Source of the DNA: a virus
Virus record (IMG/VR): IMGVR_UViG_3300007541_000294
Coordinates: 1 to 21,014 of that record
Strand: one strand, 5' to 3'
DNA: 21,014 nucleotides
The notes beneath the pieces were generated by a model that made no database searches, was not told the origin of the DNA, and was given only the letters and a program-made list of their open reading frames with translations. Below, one piece after another: positions 19,894-21,014 of the stretch (position 1 is its first letter; every line of letters starts with the position of its first letter). The translations under genes and the position numbers were made by a program.

Positions 19894-21014
19894 ATAACTA
19901 CTCCGAGGATAGGTACAATAGAAGAGAGAGGTAAGAAGGCTACCCTAGTAGTAGCAGCTCCTGTAGGCGAAGAGATAGATACAAAAATACTAGTAGTAAC
20001 TGCTCCTGAAGCGCTAGCAAAAGGAGTAGGAGTTACAGATACTACAGGTGGGGCAGGTTTAACAAAAGAATTTACTATTACTTTTCTAGGGGTAGGCTCA
20101 TAGTTAATAATAGCATCACTATCTGTATATACATTAGATACGTACTCTGTGGCAGTTATAGCAGCAACACCTTCCTCATTAAAAGATATAGAATCTAATC
20201 TAAATAATTTATCAGAAGAAGTAGAGTAGTAATTACTAGGATTCATTTCTCCAAAAGACCAAGGATCATTAGGTTCGGGATTGTTAAAAGAAGTAAATCC
20301 TATAAAAGATTCAAAATTTCTTATATGCGGATTCCAAATCTTATCAACAACAACCTCAAGATAATCATTTCCTGAATAAGAGTTTCCTGTATTATCAATA
20401 GTATAATTAGTATTACTTACTAAATATAAAGATCCTTTATTACTTTTATTGCTAAAATGCCTTAATACTAAAGGAAGCGTATTAGCTGTTATAGTAGTTT
20501 CAGATATTGAAGGAAATCCTATATGTTGAAGTCTGACATTAGAAGATCCAATAGCTGAAACGTCTTGTACTATACCATTATAACCTAGGTTCAAAGTTGC
20601 ATTTTGAGTTGAAATAGATACAATTGAGCCAGGTTTTAAATCTTCACACTCACTAGTGGTAGAGAATGCTATTTTTCTTCTTAAATATTTAAAATTAGCT
20701 AATAAATACTGAGCATATCGCATAGCCTGACTGCGTCTAGAGCAAGAAGGTAGTTCTACTGTAATACTCTTTTCTGGTAAGTTTATTAAATCAGGATCAG
20801 TAACTAATACAACATCACGCTCATAGTTATTAGCACCATCAAAGAATACTACTTCTACTTGTGTTACAATTTCATCTTTTCTAACCCCTGAAAACTCAAT
20901 AGACTGCATATTAGAGTCTGTAAATAAGAACTCAGGTACTTCACCTGGATAATCTACTGTTAATTTTATTTTATTACCAGAAGTATCAATCAATGCTCTT
21001 ATACTAGCACAAAT
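19890..21014 (-). CDS. Tail tip protein, lambda J-like, C-terminal part
   Basis: The frame is open to the right window edge, so the N-terminus is missing and 374 residues are visible. The segment DEIVTQVEVVFFDGANNYERDVV and then RRSQAMRYAQYLLANF, LKPGSIVSI and GIVQDV matches the tail-tip attachment (J-like, phage_tail_3 / PF13550-type) domain. In that family the Arg/Ala-rich helix is followed by a PGD-like turn. The C-terminal ~70 residues are Pro/Ser/Thr/Val-rich and may link to the fibre. A TTG near base 20993 is not taken as the start because no stop separates it from the edge. The end overlaps the large FN3 gene (ATGA), so the two products are probably made together. Confidence 0.78.
   Translation of the reverse strand: MCASIRALIDTSGNKIKLTVDYPGEVPEFLFTDSNMQSIEFSGVRKDEIVTQVEVVFFDGANNYERDVVLVTDPDLINLPEKSITVELPSCSRRSQAMRYAQYLLANFKYLRRKIAFSTTSECEDLKPGSIVSISTQNATLNLGYNGIVQDVSAIGSSNVRLQHIGFPSISETTITANTLPLVLRHFSNKSNKGSLYLVSNTNYTIDNTGNSYSGNDYLEVVVDKIWNPHIRNFESFIGFTSFNNPEPNDPWSFGEMNPSNYYSTSSDKLFRLDSISFNEEGVAAITATEYVSNVYTDSDAIINYEPTPRKVIVNSFVKPAPPVVSVTPTPFASASGAVTTSIFVSISSPTGAATTRVAFLPLSSIVPILGVVI

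Overview
The window is AT-rich, densely packed bacteriophage DNA with two convergent blocks. Bases 1-14208 on the + strand hold DNA replication, recombination and nucleotide-metabolism genes. Bases 14239-21014 on the - strand hold tail and lysis genes. The two blocks meet at a hairpin that can terminate transcription from both sides (14214-14240). No tRNA, rRNA, CRISPR array, insertion sequence, integrase or terminase is visible. The host is probably a marine or aquatic alphaproteobacterium. This rests on a DUF1127 protein, a family concentrated in Alphaproteobacteria, and on the overall gene mix (ThyX, class Ia ribonucleotide reductase, gp32-like SSB, GT-A glycosyltransferase), and it is an inference.

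Left block. It opens with the C-terminus of a family A DNA polymerase. A sulfotransferase-like protein, a 47-residue cysteine protein and a 172-residue unknown follow, all with overlapping ends. Next come an SF2 UvsW/D10-type helicase, a 144-residue unknown, a gp32-like single-strand binding protein, a glycosyltransferase, an Mre11/SbcD-like nuclease and a Rad50/SbcC-like ATPase. Then come NrdA and NrdB, a small cassette with a DUF1127 protein and a second short protein, a PD-(D/E)XK resolvase-like nuclease, a flap endonuclease, ThyX and a glutaredoxin-like protein with an altered active site. The polymerase, helicase, SbcCD and flap endonuclease set resembles the T5 early block D9-D15. Together these genes would copy, repair and recombine the genome and supply dNTPs, including dTMP.

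Regulation visible in the sequence. A consensus sigma70 promoter (TTGACA-18-TATAAT) lies directly after the helicase gene and overlaps the annotated start of the next gene. A second promoter precedes the flap endonuclease. The DUF1127 ribosome-binding site is locked in a perfect 12-bp inverted repeat whose loop holds a -10-like box. That layout resembles the T4 gene e device, in which read-through mRNA is silent and locally started mRNA is translated. An intrinsic terminator ends this cassette. Two compact hairpins lie about 45-55 nt inside the glycosyltransferase and nrdB genes.

Right block (transcribed leftward). It starts at the window edge with the C-terminal part of a lambda J-like tail-tip protein. 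A 1096-residue FN3-type tail protein, a 207-residue fibre-like protein, an overlapping inner/outer spanin pair and a two-helix membrane protein with a canonical EF-hand loop (possible holin) follow. Two short proteins of unknown role end the block, preceded by their own likely promoter. No endolysin is present in the window.
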